From assembly GCF_000013625.1 (NCBI RefSeq), contig NC_009659.1, positions 1,240,001 to 1,304,000 on the forward strand: DNA of 64,000 nucleotides, given 5' to 3'. Each line of letters opens with the position of its first letter. The first letter of the stretch is position 1. Origin of the DNA: Janthinobacterium sp. Marseille (lineage in GTDB: Bacteria > Pseudomonadota > Gammaproteobacteria > Burkholderiales > Burkholderiaceae_D). Both the position numbers and the translations under genes were made by a program. Below, piece by piece: positions 27,432 to 36,365 of this stretch. Below the pieces are notes generated by a model. It was not told where the DNA came from and did not search any database. It saw only the letters and a list, made by a program, of their open reading frames with translations.

Positions 27432-28937
27432 ATGAAAACTTCTTCATATCAAGGTTTTAGCGTCCCGCTCCGCGGTGTGCTGACGGCCTGTTGTGCTGCC
27501 GTCTTGCTGAGTGCCTGTGCCAGTTTCAAAGGTATAGAGCCGACTGCCAGCCTGAAACAGAGCAGTGATTACACGAGCACCGCATCCTTGCCGCAACAGG
27601 GCGGGCAATGGCCGGATGCGTCATGGGCGCAGGCGATAGGCGGTGCACCTTTGCAGGCGCTGGTAGATGAAGCGATAGCCGGCAATCCCAACCTGCAGGT
27701 AGCCGCGGCGCGGGTCGCCGGTGCGCAGGCTGCAGCTGATGCCGCCGGTGCGAATGCGCGTCCGTCGTGGTCGGCGAATGCCAGCAGCACCTATCAGCGC
27801 TACACCGAAAACGGCATCATCCCGCCGCCATTGGGTGGCGAGTACAAATCAGATAACCAGCTGACGCTGAATTTTTCCTACGATTTCGATTTCTGGGGCA
27901 AGCATGCTGCTGAATTGCGCAGCGCCTTGTCGGCTGGAAAAGCGGCACAGGCCGAGCAATACAATGCGCGCCTGGTGATCTCGACCGCAGTGGCACGCGC
28001 CTGGGTTCAACTGGCGCGCCAATACGGGCAACTGGATTTGAATCAGGAGCAATTGAAAGCCAGCGCCGAGATCCAGCGTTTGACGCAACTGCGTTTTAAA
28101 GTCGGCCTCGGCACCCAAAGTGAAAACCAGCAAGTCACGCAAAGCCTCGCCAGCCTGCGCGCAGAAAATGCACAGCTGAACGAAGCCATTGCACTGACGC
28201 GTAATCAATTGGCTGCCTTGCTGGGCAAGGGGCCGGATCGGGGCTTGCAAATCGAGCGTCCTGCTTTGCCGTCCGAAACCGCGATTGCCTTGCCGGATGC
28301 CTTGCCACTGGGCCTGATCGGCCGTCGTCCGGATATCGTGGCCGCACGCTGGAATGTGGAAGCGGCGCAAGGCGATATCGATGCTGCCAAGACCCTGTTT
28401 TATCCGAACGTCAACATCATGGCTTTTGCCGGTTTCTCCAGCATTGGCCTGAACAACCTGCTGAAAAGCAGTAGTGGCATTGTCGGTGTCGGCCCTGCCA
28501 TCTATCTGCCTATCTTTGACCGCAGCTTGCGTGCCAACCTGAAAGGACGCGTGGCTTCGTATGACGGTTTGATCGCGACCTATAACCAGACCCTGACTGA
28601 AGCGCTGCATGATGTGGCGGACCAGGTGCAATCGCTGCGCGCGGCGACCCTGCAAAGTGAGCAGCAGCACCTGGCAACCCAGGCTTCGTCGAATAGCTTC
28701 CAGCTGGCACAACAACGTGAGCGTGTCGGTACCACCAATATGCTGCCGGTACTGTCGGCGCAGATGACCTTGCTGTCACAACGCCGGATAGACCTCGATA
28801 CACAGGCGCGTCGCAGCGATTTACGCATCACCCTGATCAAGGCGCTGGGCGGCGGCTTCGACGCGCAGGCACTGGATCTTGATAAAGACCATTCCAATTC
28901 AACTACCGTTTCCACCTCCGTGAGAAGTGCATCATGA
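27432..28937 (+). CDS. Outer-membrane efflux lipoprotein (NodT/TolC family)
   Basis: Outer-membrane channel of a tripartite pump, 501 residues. The N-terminus is a lipoprotein signal with LLSACAS (lipidated Cys near residue 29). Two homologous OEP domains follow; the diagnostic LIGRRPDIVAARWNVEAAQGDIDAAKT block is present (GRRPDI at about residue 298) and ends with LSQRRIDLDTQARR. Its stop overlaps the next gene by 4 bases. With the HlyD and MFS genes downstream it forms an EmrAB-OMF system. Confidence 0.93.
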   Translation: MKTSSYQGFSVPLRGVLTACCAAVLLSACASFKGIEPTASLKQSSDYTSTASLPQQGGQWPDASWAQAIGGAPLQALVDEAIAGNPNLQVAAARVAGAQAAADAAGANARPSWSANASSTYQRYTENGIIPPPLGGEYKSDNQLTLNFSYDFDFWGKHAAELRSALSAGKAAQAEQYNARLVISTAVARAWVQLARQYGQLDLNQEQLKASAEIQRLTQLRFKVGLGTQSENQQVTQSLASLRAENAQLNEAIALTRNQLAALLGKGPDRGLQIERPALPSETAIALPDALPLGLIGRRPDIVAARWNVEAAQGDIDAAKTLFYPNVNIMAFAGFSSIGLNNLLKSSSGIVGVGPAIYLPIFDRSLRANLKGRVASYDGLIATYNQTLTEALHDVADQVQSLRAATLQSEQQHLATQASSNSFQLAQQRERVGTTNMLPVLSAQMTLLSQRRIDLDTQARRSDLRITLIKALGGGFDAQALDLDKDHSNSTTVSTSVRSAS

Positions 28938-30133
28938 ATACGACCAGCCCAGAAGTAGCAGAAGAAACACCTAAAACCAATGGTAAACGCCGCCAACGCC
29001 TGATAGTGGTGTCCGTCCTGCTGGCCTTGCTATTGATTGCCTATGGAGTGTGGTGGGCAATTTACGCGCGTCATTTTGAAGACACCGATGATGCATATGT
29101 CGCCGGTAATGTCGTACAGGTGACGCCGCAGGTTGGCGGCACGGTGATTGCCATCCATGCCGATGATACGGAGTTGGTGGAAGCCGGCAAACCATTGGTA
29201 GACCTCGATCACAGCGATGCCAAGGTGGCACTGGACCAGGCTGAAGCGCAACTCGCGCAGACCGTGCGCGAAGTACGTACCTTGTTTGTCAACAACGGCG
29301 CATTGGGTGCTGCGGTCACGCAACGTGTCGCCGATGTCGCACGTGCACGTGACGACCTGGCACGTCGCCAGGAATTGAGCGGCACCGGTGCCGTAGCAAA
29401 AGAAGATCTCGAGCATGCGCGGACGACGTTGATTGCTGCCGAGTCCGCCTTGCAGGCGGCACGCGATCAATTGACTTCGAACCAGGCCTTGACTGACGGT
29501 ACGACGGTTGCACAGCATCCGAATGTGCAGCGTGCGGCGGCGCAGGTACAAGCGGCTTACCTCGCCTTGTCACGCAATACCTTGCTGGCACCGATCACCG
29601 GTTATATCGCCAAGCGTTCGGTGCAGGTCGGTCAGCGTGTCGCACCTGGCACGCCGTTATTGTCGGTGGTGCCTTTGAATGCCTTGTGGGTTGATGCCAA
29701 CTTCAAGGAAGTACAAGTGGCGAAGATGCGTATCGGCCAGCCGGTGGAACTGTATTCAGATGTGTACGGTAGCGGCGTCAAATACCACGGCAAGGTAGCC
29801 GGCCTGTCGGCCGGTACCGGTGCCGCATTTGCCTTGCTGCCGACGCAGAATGCCAGCGGTAACTGGATCAAGGTGGTGCAACGTATTCCGGTGCGCATTA
29901 CGCTGGATCCGAAGGAACTGGAAGAGCGTCCTTTGCGCGTAGGCTTGTCGATGCAGGTAGAAGTCGATGTCGCCAAATCCGAAGGGACCTCGCTGACTTC
30001 GACCACCGCACCGCGCGCTGAACCGGCATACCAGACTGCCGTATTTGAAGATGCCGGCAGCCAGGCTGCAGCCCGCGTTGCCCAGATTATTGCCGTCAAC
30101 AACAATAGCACTGCGAATACAGGCAAACACTAA
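28934..30133 (+). CDS. HlyD/EmrA-type periplasmic adaptor
   Basis: Membrane-fusion protein of 399 residues with a single N-terminal membrane helix (residues about 22-45, VVSVLLALLLIAYGVWWAI), then a biotinyl-lipoyl domain split around a coiled-coil hairpin: EDTDDAYVAGNVVQVTPQVGG (in two halves) before, and NTLLAPITGYIAKRSVQVGQ after. Strand-rich C-terminal domain. Couples the inner-membrane transporter to the outer-membrane channel. Overlaps the OMF gene by 4 bases and lies 3 bases before the MFS gene. emrA-like by organisation. Confidence 0.93.
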   Translation: MNTTSPEVAEETPKTNGKRRQRLIVVSVLLALLLIAYGVWWAIYARHFEDTDDAYVAGNVVQVTPQVGGTVIAIHADDTELVEAGKPLVDLDHSDAKVALDQAEAQLAQTVREVRTLFVNNGALGAAVTQRVADVARARDDLARRQELSGTGAVAKEDLEHARTTLIAAESALQAARDQLTSNQALTDGTTVAQHPNVQRAAAQVQAAYLALSRNTLLAPITGYIAKRSVQVGQRVAPGTPLLSVVPLNALWVDANFKEVQVAKMRIGQPVELYSDVYGSGVKYHGKVAGLSAGTGAAFALLPTQNASGNWIKVVQRIPVRITLDPKELEERPLRVGLSMQVEVDVAKSEGTSLTSTTAPRAEPAYQTAVFEDAGSQAAARVAQIIAVNNNSTANTGKH

Positions 30134-30136
30134 ATC

Positions 30137-31690
30137 ATGAGCGCCACTCCTCGTTCTGTCGTGCCGCCGCTGAGCGGCACGCCGCTCATTGTTGGCACGC
30201 TGGCTTTGTCGCTGGCAGTGTTCATGAACGTGCTCGATTCATCGATTGCAAACGTATCGATCCCTGCAATTTCCGGTGACCTTGGTGTGTCGCCGCAGCA
30301 GGGCACCTGGGTCATTACCTCGTTCTCGGTGGCGAATGCGATCTCGGTACCATTGACCGGCTGGCTGACGCAACGCATAGGCCAGGTACGTCTCTTCATC
30401 GGTTCCATCCTTTTGTTCGTGCTGGCTTCCTGTCTGTGCGGCTTTGCCCCCAGCATTGAAATCCTGATCGCGGCACGCGTGTTGCAGGGGGCGGTGGCGG
30501 GTCCGATGATTCCTTTGTCGCAAGCCTTGCTGCTCTCCAGTTATCCGCCCGCCAAGAGCGGGATGGCGCTTGCCTTCTGGGGCATGACGACGCTGGTGGC
30601 ACCTATCATGGGGCCGCTGCTCGGCGGCTGGATCTCGGATAACTACACCTGGCCGTGGATCTTTTTCATCAATATTCCTATCGGGCTCTTTGCTGCGTGG
30701 GCGACCTGGTCCATCTATAAGGAGCGTGAATCCCGCACTTACAAGCTGCCTATCGACAAGGTCGGCCTGGTCTTGCTGGTGTTGTGGGTAGGTTCGCTGC
30801 AATTGATGCTGGATAAAGGCAAGGAACTGGATTGGTTCCACTCCGGTGAAATCATCATCCTTGCTTCCGTCGCGGTAGTGGCTTTCATTTACTTCGTGAT
30901 CTGGGAGATAGGTGAAGAACATCCGGTGGTTGATTTGTCCCTGTTCAAGGGGCGTAATTTCAGCGGTGGCGTGATTGCGATTTCGGTCGCCTATGGCTTG
31001 TTCTTCGGTAGCCTGGTGATCCTGCCTCTTTGGTTGCAGACACAAATAGGCTATACCGCTACCGAGGCCGGCAAGGTGATGGCGCCGGTCGGTATCTTCG
31101 CGATTATCCTGTCGCCTATCGTCGGCAAGATGTTGCCGAAAATCGATGCGCGCTGGGTGGCGACGACCGCCTTCCTGATCTTTTCGCTGGTGTTCTTCAT
31201 GCGTTCGCAGTTCACGCAGGATGTGGACATGATGACGCTGATGATCCCGACCGTGATCCAGGGGGCGGCGATGGCGATGTTCTTTATTCCGCTGACGTCC
31301 ATCATCCTGTCCGGACAGGCACCGGACAAGATTCCGGCGGCCGCGGGTTTGTCGAATTTCGTCCGCATCATGTTCGGCGGTATCGGGACTTCGGTGATGT
31401 CGACCATGTGGGATAACCGCACCATCCTGCATCATGCGCAACTGGCGGAATACACCGGTGCACATAACCCGGCCTTTGGCCAGGCGGTGAGTGCGCTGAT
31501 GTCGCGCGGCATGTCGGAGCAGGCGGCATGGGCGGTGATAGACCGGCAGATGACGGTGCAGGCCAGTACGCTGGCGGCGACGGACCTGTTCTGGATGTCG
31601 GCCATTATGTTCCTGTGCCTGATCGGCTTTATCTGGATTACCAAACGCAGCAAGGCGAGTGGTGGTGCCGATGCCGCAGGTGCGCATTGA
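30137..31690 (+). CDS. DHA2-family drug:H+ antiporter (EmrB/QacA type)
   Basis: Major facilitator transporter of 517 residues, size and hydrophobicity fitting 14 membrane helices. Family motifs: FMNVLDSSIANVSIP (motif D1 in helix 1), GWLTQRIGQVRLF (motif A variant), RVLQGAVAGPMIPLSQA (motif B/C), and WRWP-like NYTWPWIFFINIPIGL. It closes the MarR-OMF-HlyD-MFS operon. Substrates of this family are hydrophobic toxic compounds; none can be named here. Confidence 0.94.
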   Translation: MSATPRSVVPPLSGTPLIVGTLALSLAVFMNVLDSSIANVSIPAISGDLGVSPQQGTWVITSFSVANAISVPLTGWLTQRIGQVRLFIGSILLFVLASCLCGFAPSIEILIAARVLQGAVAGPMIPLSQALLLSSYPPAKSGMALAFWGMTTLVAPIMGPLLGGWISDNYTWPWIFFINIPIGLFAAWATWSIYKERESRTYKLPIDKVGLVLLVLWVGSLQLMLDKGKELDWFHSGEIIILASVAVVAFIYFVIWEIGEEHPVVDLSLFKGRNFSGGVIAISVAYGLFFGSLVILPLWLQTQIGYTATEAGKVMAPVGIFAIILSPIVGKMLPKIDARWVATTAFLIFSLVFFMRSQFTQDVDMMTLMIPTVIQGAAMAMFFIPLTSIILSGQAPDKIPAAAGLSNFVRIMFGGIGTSVMSTMWDNRTILHHAQLAEYTGAHNPAFGQAVSALMSRGMSEQAAWAVIDRQMTVQASTLAATDLFWMSAIMFLCLIGFIWITKRSKASGGADAAGAH

Positions 31691-31748
31691 TTCAGCGCAG
31701 CAGGTGGCTGATCGTCTATCATGCTGGGATTAAATTTTGGCCGGCAGC

Positions 31749-32909
31749 ATGACTTCTCAAACCACCTTGCACCTCTTTTGCCGCGTCGTCGATAACTACG
31801 GCGACATCGGCATTTGCTGGCGCCTCGCGCGCCAGCTACAACAGGAACACCAAATCACGGTCACCCTGTGGGTTGATGATTTGCACAGCTTCCGGCGTAT
31901 CTGCCCGCAAGTTGTGCCGGATCTCGAGCTGCAGCAGGTGGCCGGCGTCACCGTCCGTCATTGGCAGAGTCAGGATGGTGCATACACGACGGCCGACGTG
32001 GCTGATATCGTTATCGAATTCTTTGCGGTGGATATTCCACCCGGCTATATCGCCGCGATGGCGCAGTGCGAACCGCGTCCACGCTGGTTCAACCTCGAAG
32101 GCCTGACGGCAGAAGAGTGGGTCGAGGGTTGTCATCTGTTGACTTCACCGCATCCACGCTTGCCGCTGACCAAACACTTTTTCTTTCCGGGCTTTACCGA
32201 TAAAACCGGTGGTTTGTTGCGCGAAGCGGATCTGGAGCAGCAGCGTCTGCAGTTCCAGGCAGACCCGGCCGCGATGGCTGCTTTCCTTGCGCAGTTTGGC
32301 GTGACCGCAGCCGAGATGGCGGCGACCAGGGTCTCGTTGTTTTGCTATCCGCATGCCCCGGTCGCCGAATTATTCCGCGTATGGCAAAGCGGCGATGCGC
32401 CGATTTGCTGCCTGGTACCGGAAGGCGTGGCGAGCGTAGCGGTGCAGGCTTTCCTCGGCACAGAAGCCAAAGCCGGTGCATTTGCCAGCCGTGGCGCCTT
32501 GACCGTACGGGTACTGCCTTTCGTGCCGCAGCAGGATTACGACAAATTGTTGTGGGCCTGCGACTTCAATTTCGTGCGTGGGGAAGACTCCTTTGTCCGC
32601 GCGCAATGGGCCGGGCGGCCCTTTGTCTGGCATATCTATCCGCAGGATGAAAACCTGCATCACAAGAAGTTGCGTGCATTTTTGCAACGCTATGCGGCGG
32701 CCGTACCCAGCCTCGCGACTTTCTCCCTGTACTGGAACGGTGCCGGTGTGACGGATGCGGATGAGACCGCCGACTGGTCTGTTTTATGGCCGGCGGTAGA
32801 GGCCGATATGGCGGAAATAAGCGGGAAATCGGCCGATTGGCAGCGCCAAATGCTGAAAAATGGCGATTTAGCGTCAAATTTGTTGAAATTTGCCACCACG
32901 CTGCCTTAA
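31749..32909 (+). CDS. earP: EF-P arginine rhamnosyltransferase EarP
   Basis: Inverting GT-B glycosyltransferase that transfers rhamnose from dTDP-rhamnose to Arg32 of elongation factor P. From ATG 31749 it has 386 residues. Seen: FCRVVDNYGDIGICWRLARQL near the N-terminus (Asp catalytic region), WFNLEGLTAEEWVEG, and the C-terminal FVRGEDSFVRAQWAGRPFVW with the nucleotide-sugar acidic/Arg residues. efp follows 126 bases downstream on the same strand and carries Arg32, the target. A 12-base upstream extension to TTG 31737 is possible but unlikely. Confidence 0.95.
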   Translation: MTSQTTLHLFCRVVDNYGDIGICWRLARQLQQEHQITVTLWVDDLHSFRRICPQVVPDLELQQVAGVTVRHWQSQDGAYTTADVADIVIEFFAVDIPPGYIAAMAQCEPRPRWFNLEGLTAEEWVEGCHLLTSPHPRLPLTKHFFFPGFTDKTGGLLREADLEQQRLQFQADPAAMAAFLAQFGVTAAEMAATRVSLFCYPHAPVAELFRVWQSGDAPICCLVPEGVASVAVQAFLGTEAKAGAFASRGALTVRVLPFVPQQDYDKLLWACDFNFVRGEDSFVRAQWAGRPFVWHIYPQDENLHHKKLRAFLQRYAAAVPSLATFSLYWNGAGVTDADETADWSVLWPAVEADMAEISGKSADWQRQMLKNGDLASNLLKFATTLP

Positions 32910-32934
32910 GTCGTGCGCCCAGAAAAGGTATAAT
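32906..32934 (+). promoter_or_regulatory. Promoter upstream of efp
   Basis: A perfect TATAAT (32929-32934) with a 17-base spacer to a weak -35 TTAAGT (32906-32911) that overlaps the end of earP. It leaves an RNA leader of about 95 bases before efp and would allow efp expression independent of earP. Confidence 0.55.
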
Positions 32935-33035
32935 TCTCGGCTAATTTAGAATTCGATCAAACGTGAGCTTACGGCGCTGTTGGGCGGGAGGCGACCGATG
33001 ATTTTTATGCAACCCACTTTTTACGTACACTTTTT

Positions 33036-33611
33036 ATGAAACCTGCAAAAGAAATTCGCGTTGGCAACATCATTATGGTTGATAGCAAGCCTATGATCGT
33101 GTTGCGTTCTGATGTCAATGGTTCTAGCCGCACGGGCTTCACATACAAATGGAAGATGAAAAATCTTCTGACGAACACACCGATGGAAAACGTATTCCGC
33201 GGTGACGACAAGTTCGACGTTGTTGTTCTCGACAAGAAACCAGTTACTTACTCGTACTTTGCTGATCCGCTGTATGTATTCATGGATGAAGAATACAACC
33301 AGTATGAAATCGAAGAAGAAAACCTGGGCGATGCATTGCACTACCTGAAAGACGGTATGGAATGCGAAGCTGTGTTCTACGACGGCAAAGCAATCTCGGT
33401 TGAGCTGCCTATCACCATCGCACGTCAAGTTGTTTACTCCGAGCCAGCTGTCAAAGGCAATACTTCGGGTAACGTTTTGAAAGAAGCGAAAATCGAAAAC
33501 GCGGTTGAAGCACACCGTCACACTGTCCAGGTGCCACTGTTCGTGAGCCAGGACGACGTGATCGAGATCGACACCCGTACCAATGAATACAAACGTGTGG
33601 TTCGTAACTAA
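33036..33611 (+). CDS. efp: Elongation factor P
   Basis: Rescues ribosomes stalled on polyproline. The 191-residue three-domain protein begins [15 protein letters not shown] and ends KRVVRN. The loop tip reads NGSSRTGF with Arg at residue 32, not the Lys of the EpmA/EpmB-modified type, so rhamnosylation by the upstream EarP is expected. Codon use is smoother and AT-richer than the neighbours, consistent with high expression. The ribosome site is poor, but the start agrees with family length. A strong terminator follows. Confidence 0.98.
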   Translation: MKPAKEIRVGNIIMVDSKPMIVLRSDVNGSSRTGFTYKWKMKNLLTNTPMENVFRGDDKFDVVVLDKKPVTYSYFADPLYVFMDEEYNQYEIEEENLGDALHYLKDGMECEAVFYDGKAISVELPITIARQVVYSEPAVKGNTSGNVLKEAKIENAVEAHRHTVQVPLFVSQDDVIEIDTRTNEYKRVVRN

Positions 33612-33626
33612 TCACCGTCTGTAAAT

Positions 33627-33656
33627 AAAAAAGCTGCCTTCAGGCAGCTTTTTTTT
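33627..33656 (+). terminator. Terminator after efp
   Basis: Stem AAGCTGCC/GGCAGCTT with a 4-base loop (TTCA), preceded by an A-run and followed by eight T residues. Confidence 0.93.
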
Positions 33657-33677
33657 CGTCCGTCCCATATGCATGGC

Positions 33678-34667
33678 TTAACGTGACTTGAGTATGTGTT
33701 CTATACGTTCGTCCGTGGACGGATGGCTGGACAGATAGGGTGGGGGCGTTGTTTCCCTGGTCGTCGCTTGTAACTGTTCAAAGCCACCTGCCATATGCGC
33801 CAGGTCTATGCCGTTTGCTTTCATCATCGCGATGGCATAGTCATCCGCTTCGCGCTCAGCGTCACGTGAATACTTCATATCCAGCAGCAGCGTAGGAATA
33901 TTCGCTACGATCGCTGAAGCATCGCCAAAGACGACGGTGACCAATGCCGCGATCGCCGAACTCTGTACCACCCGTCGCATCAGGTGGCGTTCATGCAAGT
34001 GGCCGAGTTCATGGGCCAGCACCCCCATGATTTGCTCATCATTCTTCATCAACTGGACGAGTTCATCGGTGATGATGATTTCACCTGAAGGCAGGGCAAA
34101 TGCGTTGGGGCCTATTTTGCTCTTGCGGAACAGGATACGGTAATTCGGCACACCTTCCCTGGGCGGCTGCAGCTGCTTGAATTGTTCGATCAGTGCCTGT
34201 TGTCGCGCCAGTGGCAATTTGCTCGGCGCGAAGATGCGCTTATCCAGGAAGTCCAGCATGCCTTGGCTGATTGAACGTTCAACTCTTTCCGGCAGCATCT
34301 TGGCGATGCCCTCGGATGCCAGCGGCAAAACATAGAGGTAGCTGAGCGTAAGCACCACCAAGGTGGCTGCAACTGCGCCTAGTGCGCCACGCCAGCTTTG
34401 CTGCATGCGTACGATAAAGGAGTCCTGATGGCCGGTATCGGCCAGCAGCGCATCGAAAGCCGCAGTATCGACTATCTCCAGATATGCATCATCCGGGAAG
34501 GTGACTTTGCGTTTGGTGTTGCGCGCTCGCTCGGATACGCGCAACTCACTGATAGGACAGCTACGTTCAGCGTCGCCTGAAATTGTCGCGTGTCCGCCCT
34601 CTACCGATAGCGTGACTTGATGCGCACGTGAAGTCTTGCCATCGAAATAAAGGGCGGGGATGCTCAT
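33678..34667 (-). CDS. M48-family zinc metallopeptidase, membrane-anchored
   Basis: About 329 residues from ATG 34667 (GTG 34682 would add five). The N-terminal ~95 residues are a beta-rich cytoplasmic part (YFDGKTSRAHQVTLSVEGG), then a membrane helix around residues 100-125, then the peptidase domain with HELGH (residues about 219-223, Zn ligands and catalytic Glu) and the third ligand in EREADDYAI. FALPSGEIIITDEL is a further M48 block. It directly follows the DUF898 gene, so both are one operon. Related to BepA/LoiP/YcaL-type envelope proteases, but with a different topology. Substrate unknown. Confidence 0.88.
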   Translation of the reverse strand: MSIPALYFDGKTSRAHQVTLSVEGGHATISGDAERSCPISELRVSERARNTKRKVTFPDDAYLEIVDTAAFDALLADTGHQDSFIVRMQQSWRGALGAVAATLVVLTLSYLYVLPLASEGIAKMLPERVERSISQGMLDFLDKRIFAPSKLPLARQQALIEQFKQLQPPREGVPNYRILFRKSKIGPNAFALPSGEIIITDELVQLMKNDEQIMGVLAHELGHLHERHLMRRVVQSSAIAALVTVVFGDASAIVANIPTLLLDMKYSRDAEREADDYAIAMMKANGIDLAHMAGGFEQLQATTRETTPPPYLSSHPSTDERIEHILKSR

Positions 34668-34682
34668 GCCGGACTGCTGCAC

Positions 34683-35777
34683 TTACAGTGACAAATCAAA
34701 ATCAAGCAGGTCGGCCACGCCTTCGCCGGTCGCGGAAACCTGCTGCTGGCTTGCTGCAATGAAATTTTCCAGGCTGCCGTTAGGCTGCAGGGCCATGCAT
34801 TCCACCCGGTATTTCATCGCGCGTATCTGTGCGAAGGGCAGGAACAAGCCCAGGGTACAGATAATGCCAATGATATTGGTGATGGTAATGAAGGCCATCC
34901 GTGTCCATTTCATATCGCTCAGGAAACGATGTTGGCCCAGCTGGGTGTGGTTCCAGATCAGGTTCTGGATCAGCGTCGCAAAGATGGGAAACAGCAGGAA
35001 CATCCAGACATACAGTACGCCGAGGAACAGGACGATACCCGCGGCACCTGCCGCAGACGCTGCCTCGCGATCCATCACATCAGCCGTGATGATGGCAAAC
35101 AAAGAACCACCCAGGGTTACCGAAATGGCGATGACACCGACCAGCCAAATGACAAACACCAGCAGATAGGCCAGGTAAAAGCTGCCGACGCTGCCGCTGA
35201 ACGAGAAGTGACTGGTGCCGAAACGGCTTTCCTGATGCTGGAATTTCTTGACGCGTTGATGCGTGAATGGTGTCAGCAAGAACGCGGACAGCATGGTGAG
35301 GATAGGCAAGGCCAGGTATACCCAGTAAATTTGTTTCAATGCACCACGGAAACCAAAGCGGATGCCGCGATAACTGGAGTTATACAGCTTGAACTGCAGG
35401 CTCTTCCAGATCAGCCATGGCGTCAGTGCCATCACCAGTAACAGCATCAACAGGCCGATGAGGTCAGACATTTCAAAGGCAATGTTGTAGATGATGATCA
35501 GCAGGACGGCGATGATGCGTCCCTTCAGGATGGCGACCGGATTGCCGTGATACTCAAAGCTGGTGCCGGCAACACTGGTACTGCCATAGAAGTAACGGGT
35601 GCGGCGTACCTTGGCCCAGGCCGAATAGATGCCTAGCGTGAGGATGGAGAACAGTAGGTTGACGATCCAGATGCGGAAGTATTCGCTGCCGGTGCCGCTG
35701 AAGGAAAAGCGTATCGGTGTATCGGATGGGTGGGAGTTGCTTTCAGGTATTTCGTGGACTACAGCTGCGTCGGTCAT
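34683..35777 (-). CDS. DUF898 (YjgN) integral membrane protein
   Basis: A 364-residue polytopic protein of the YjgN/DUF898 family, function unknown. Family blocks: IRFSFSGTGSEYFRIWIVNLLFSILTLGIYSAWAKVRRTRYFYG in pieces (FSGTGSEYFRIW, YSAWAKVRRTRYFYG), repeated later as FSFSGSVGSFY, which suggests an internal duplication. About eight hydrophobic segments. I start at ATG 35777, preceded by AGGGAG at a good distance; the frame runs open for another 85 codons upstream but that part has no family match. The stop is adjacent to the M48 peptidase gene. Confidence 0.85.
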   Translation of the reverse strand: MTDAAVVHEIPESNSHPSDTPIRFSFSGTGSEYFRIWIVNLLFSILTLGIYSAWAKVRRTRYFYGSTSVAGTSFEYHGNPVAILKGRIIAVLLIIIYNIAFEMSDLIGLLMLLLVMALTPWLIWKSLQFKLYNSSYRGIRFGFRGALKQIYWVYLALPILTMLSAFLLTPFTHQRVKKFQHQESRFGTSHFSFSGSVGSFYLAYLLVFVIWLVGVIAISVTLGGSLFAIITADVMDREAASAAGAAGIVLFLGVLYVWMFLLFPIFATLIQNLIWNHTQLGQHRFLSDMKWTRMAFITITNIIGIICTLGLFLPFAQIRAMKYRVECMALQPNGSLENFIAASQQQVSATGEGVADLLDFDLSL

Positions 35778-36365
35778 TTTTGCTCCCTGCGGGTTTATTG
35801 TTATTAAGTACTGCGAGTACGACTGCACAAGGTTACTGGTAGCCAAGTAATTGTCAAGCACAGTCGTCCAACGAGTATGCATAGCAAATATATCGACCAT
35901 GTGACAGGCATGGATGGCGGCGGTTGGGCTGGGTGCGTAAAACCATGCATGGAAAATGCCGGTACATGGCATATGTTGAGCTTGCTTAATTTTTCTTCCA
36001 GATAACTCCCGGCAACAAATCACACGATTCAATCAGGTATTGCACTTTGCTTTGTATGCGGAAGGTGCATCGCATTTCATTTTGCACTTCTCATTACGCA
36101 TTCAAAAATTTGAGTTACAAAAGTACTGCCTAAAATTTAAGCAAAATAATTTTTAATAAAAATGTAACAAATGTGAACTTTAAAAACGAGCGAGACACCA
36201 AGCGTTGGTTGTGTGAGGTAGAGAGCATTGTTTTTCTACACGTCGCATTGCCACCACGCAAAACAGATAAGCCGGAATGCCGTTACGCGCGATGTACTGC
36301 CGATGCTGCCAGCGTATTCATTTATTTTTATTACGTCATCGCGACAATTATTTTCAGGAGATTTC
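35778..36365. other. Divergent, gene-free regulatory gap before the bactofilin gene
   Basis: No supportable gene in 588 bases. The frames that cross it are N-terminal extensions of the two flanking genes or unlike known proteins. The part 36060-36185 is strongly AT-rich with A- and T-tracts (ACAAAAGTACTGCC, AATAATTTTTAATAAAAATG), unlike the surroundings, and probably contains the bactofilin promoter or a bending/nucleoid-protein site. The CAGGAG at 36355-36360 is the bactofilin ribosome site. Confidence 0.5.

Noticed and set aside
30239..31687. 482-residue open frame antisense to the MFS pump gene
   Set aside because: Its product is extremely rich in Arg, His, Gln and Asp, the usual result of reading a membrane-protein gene backwards.
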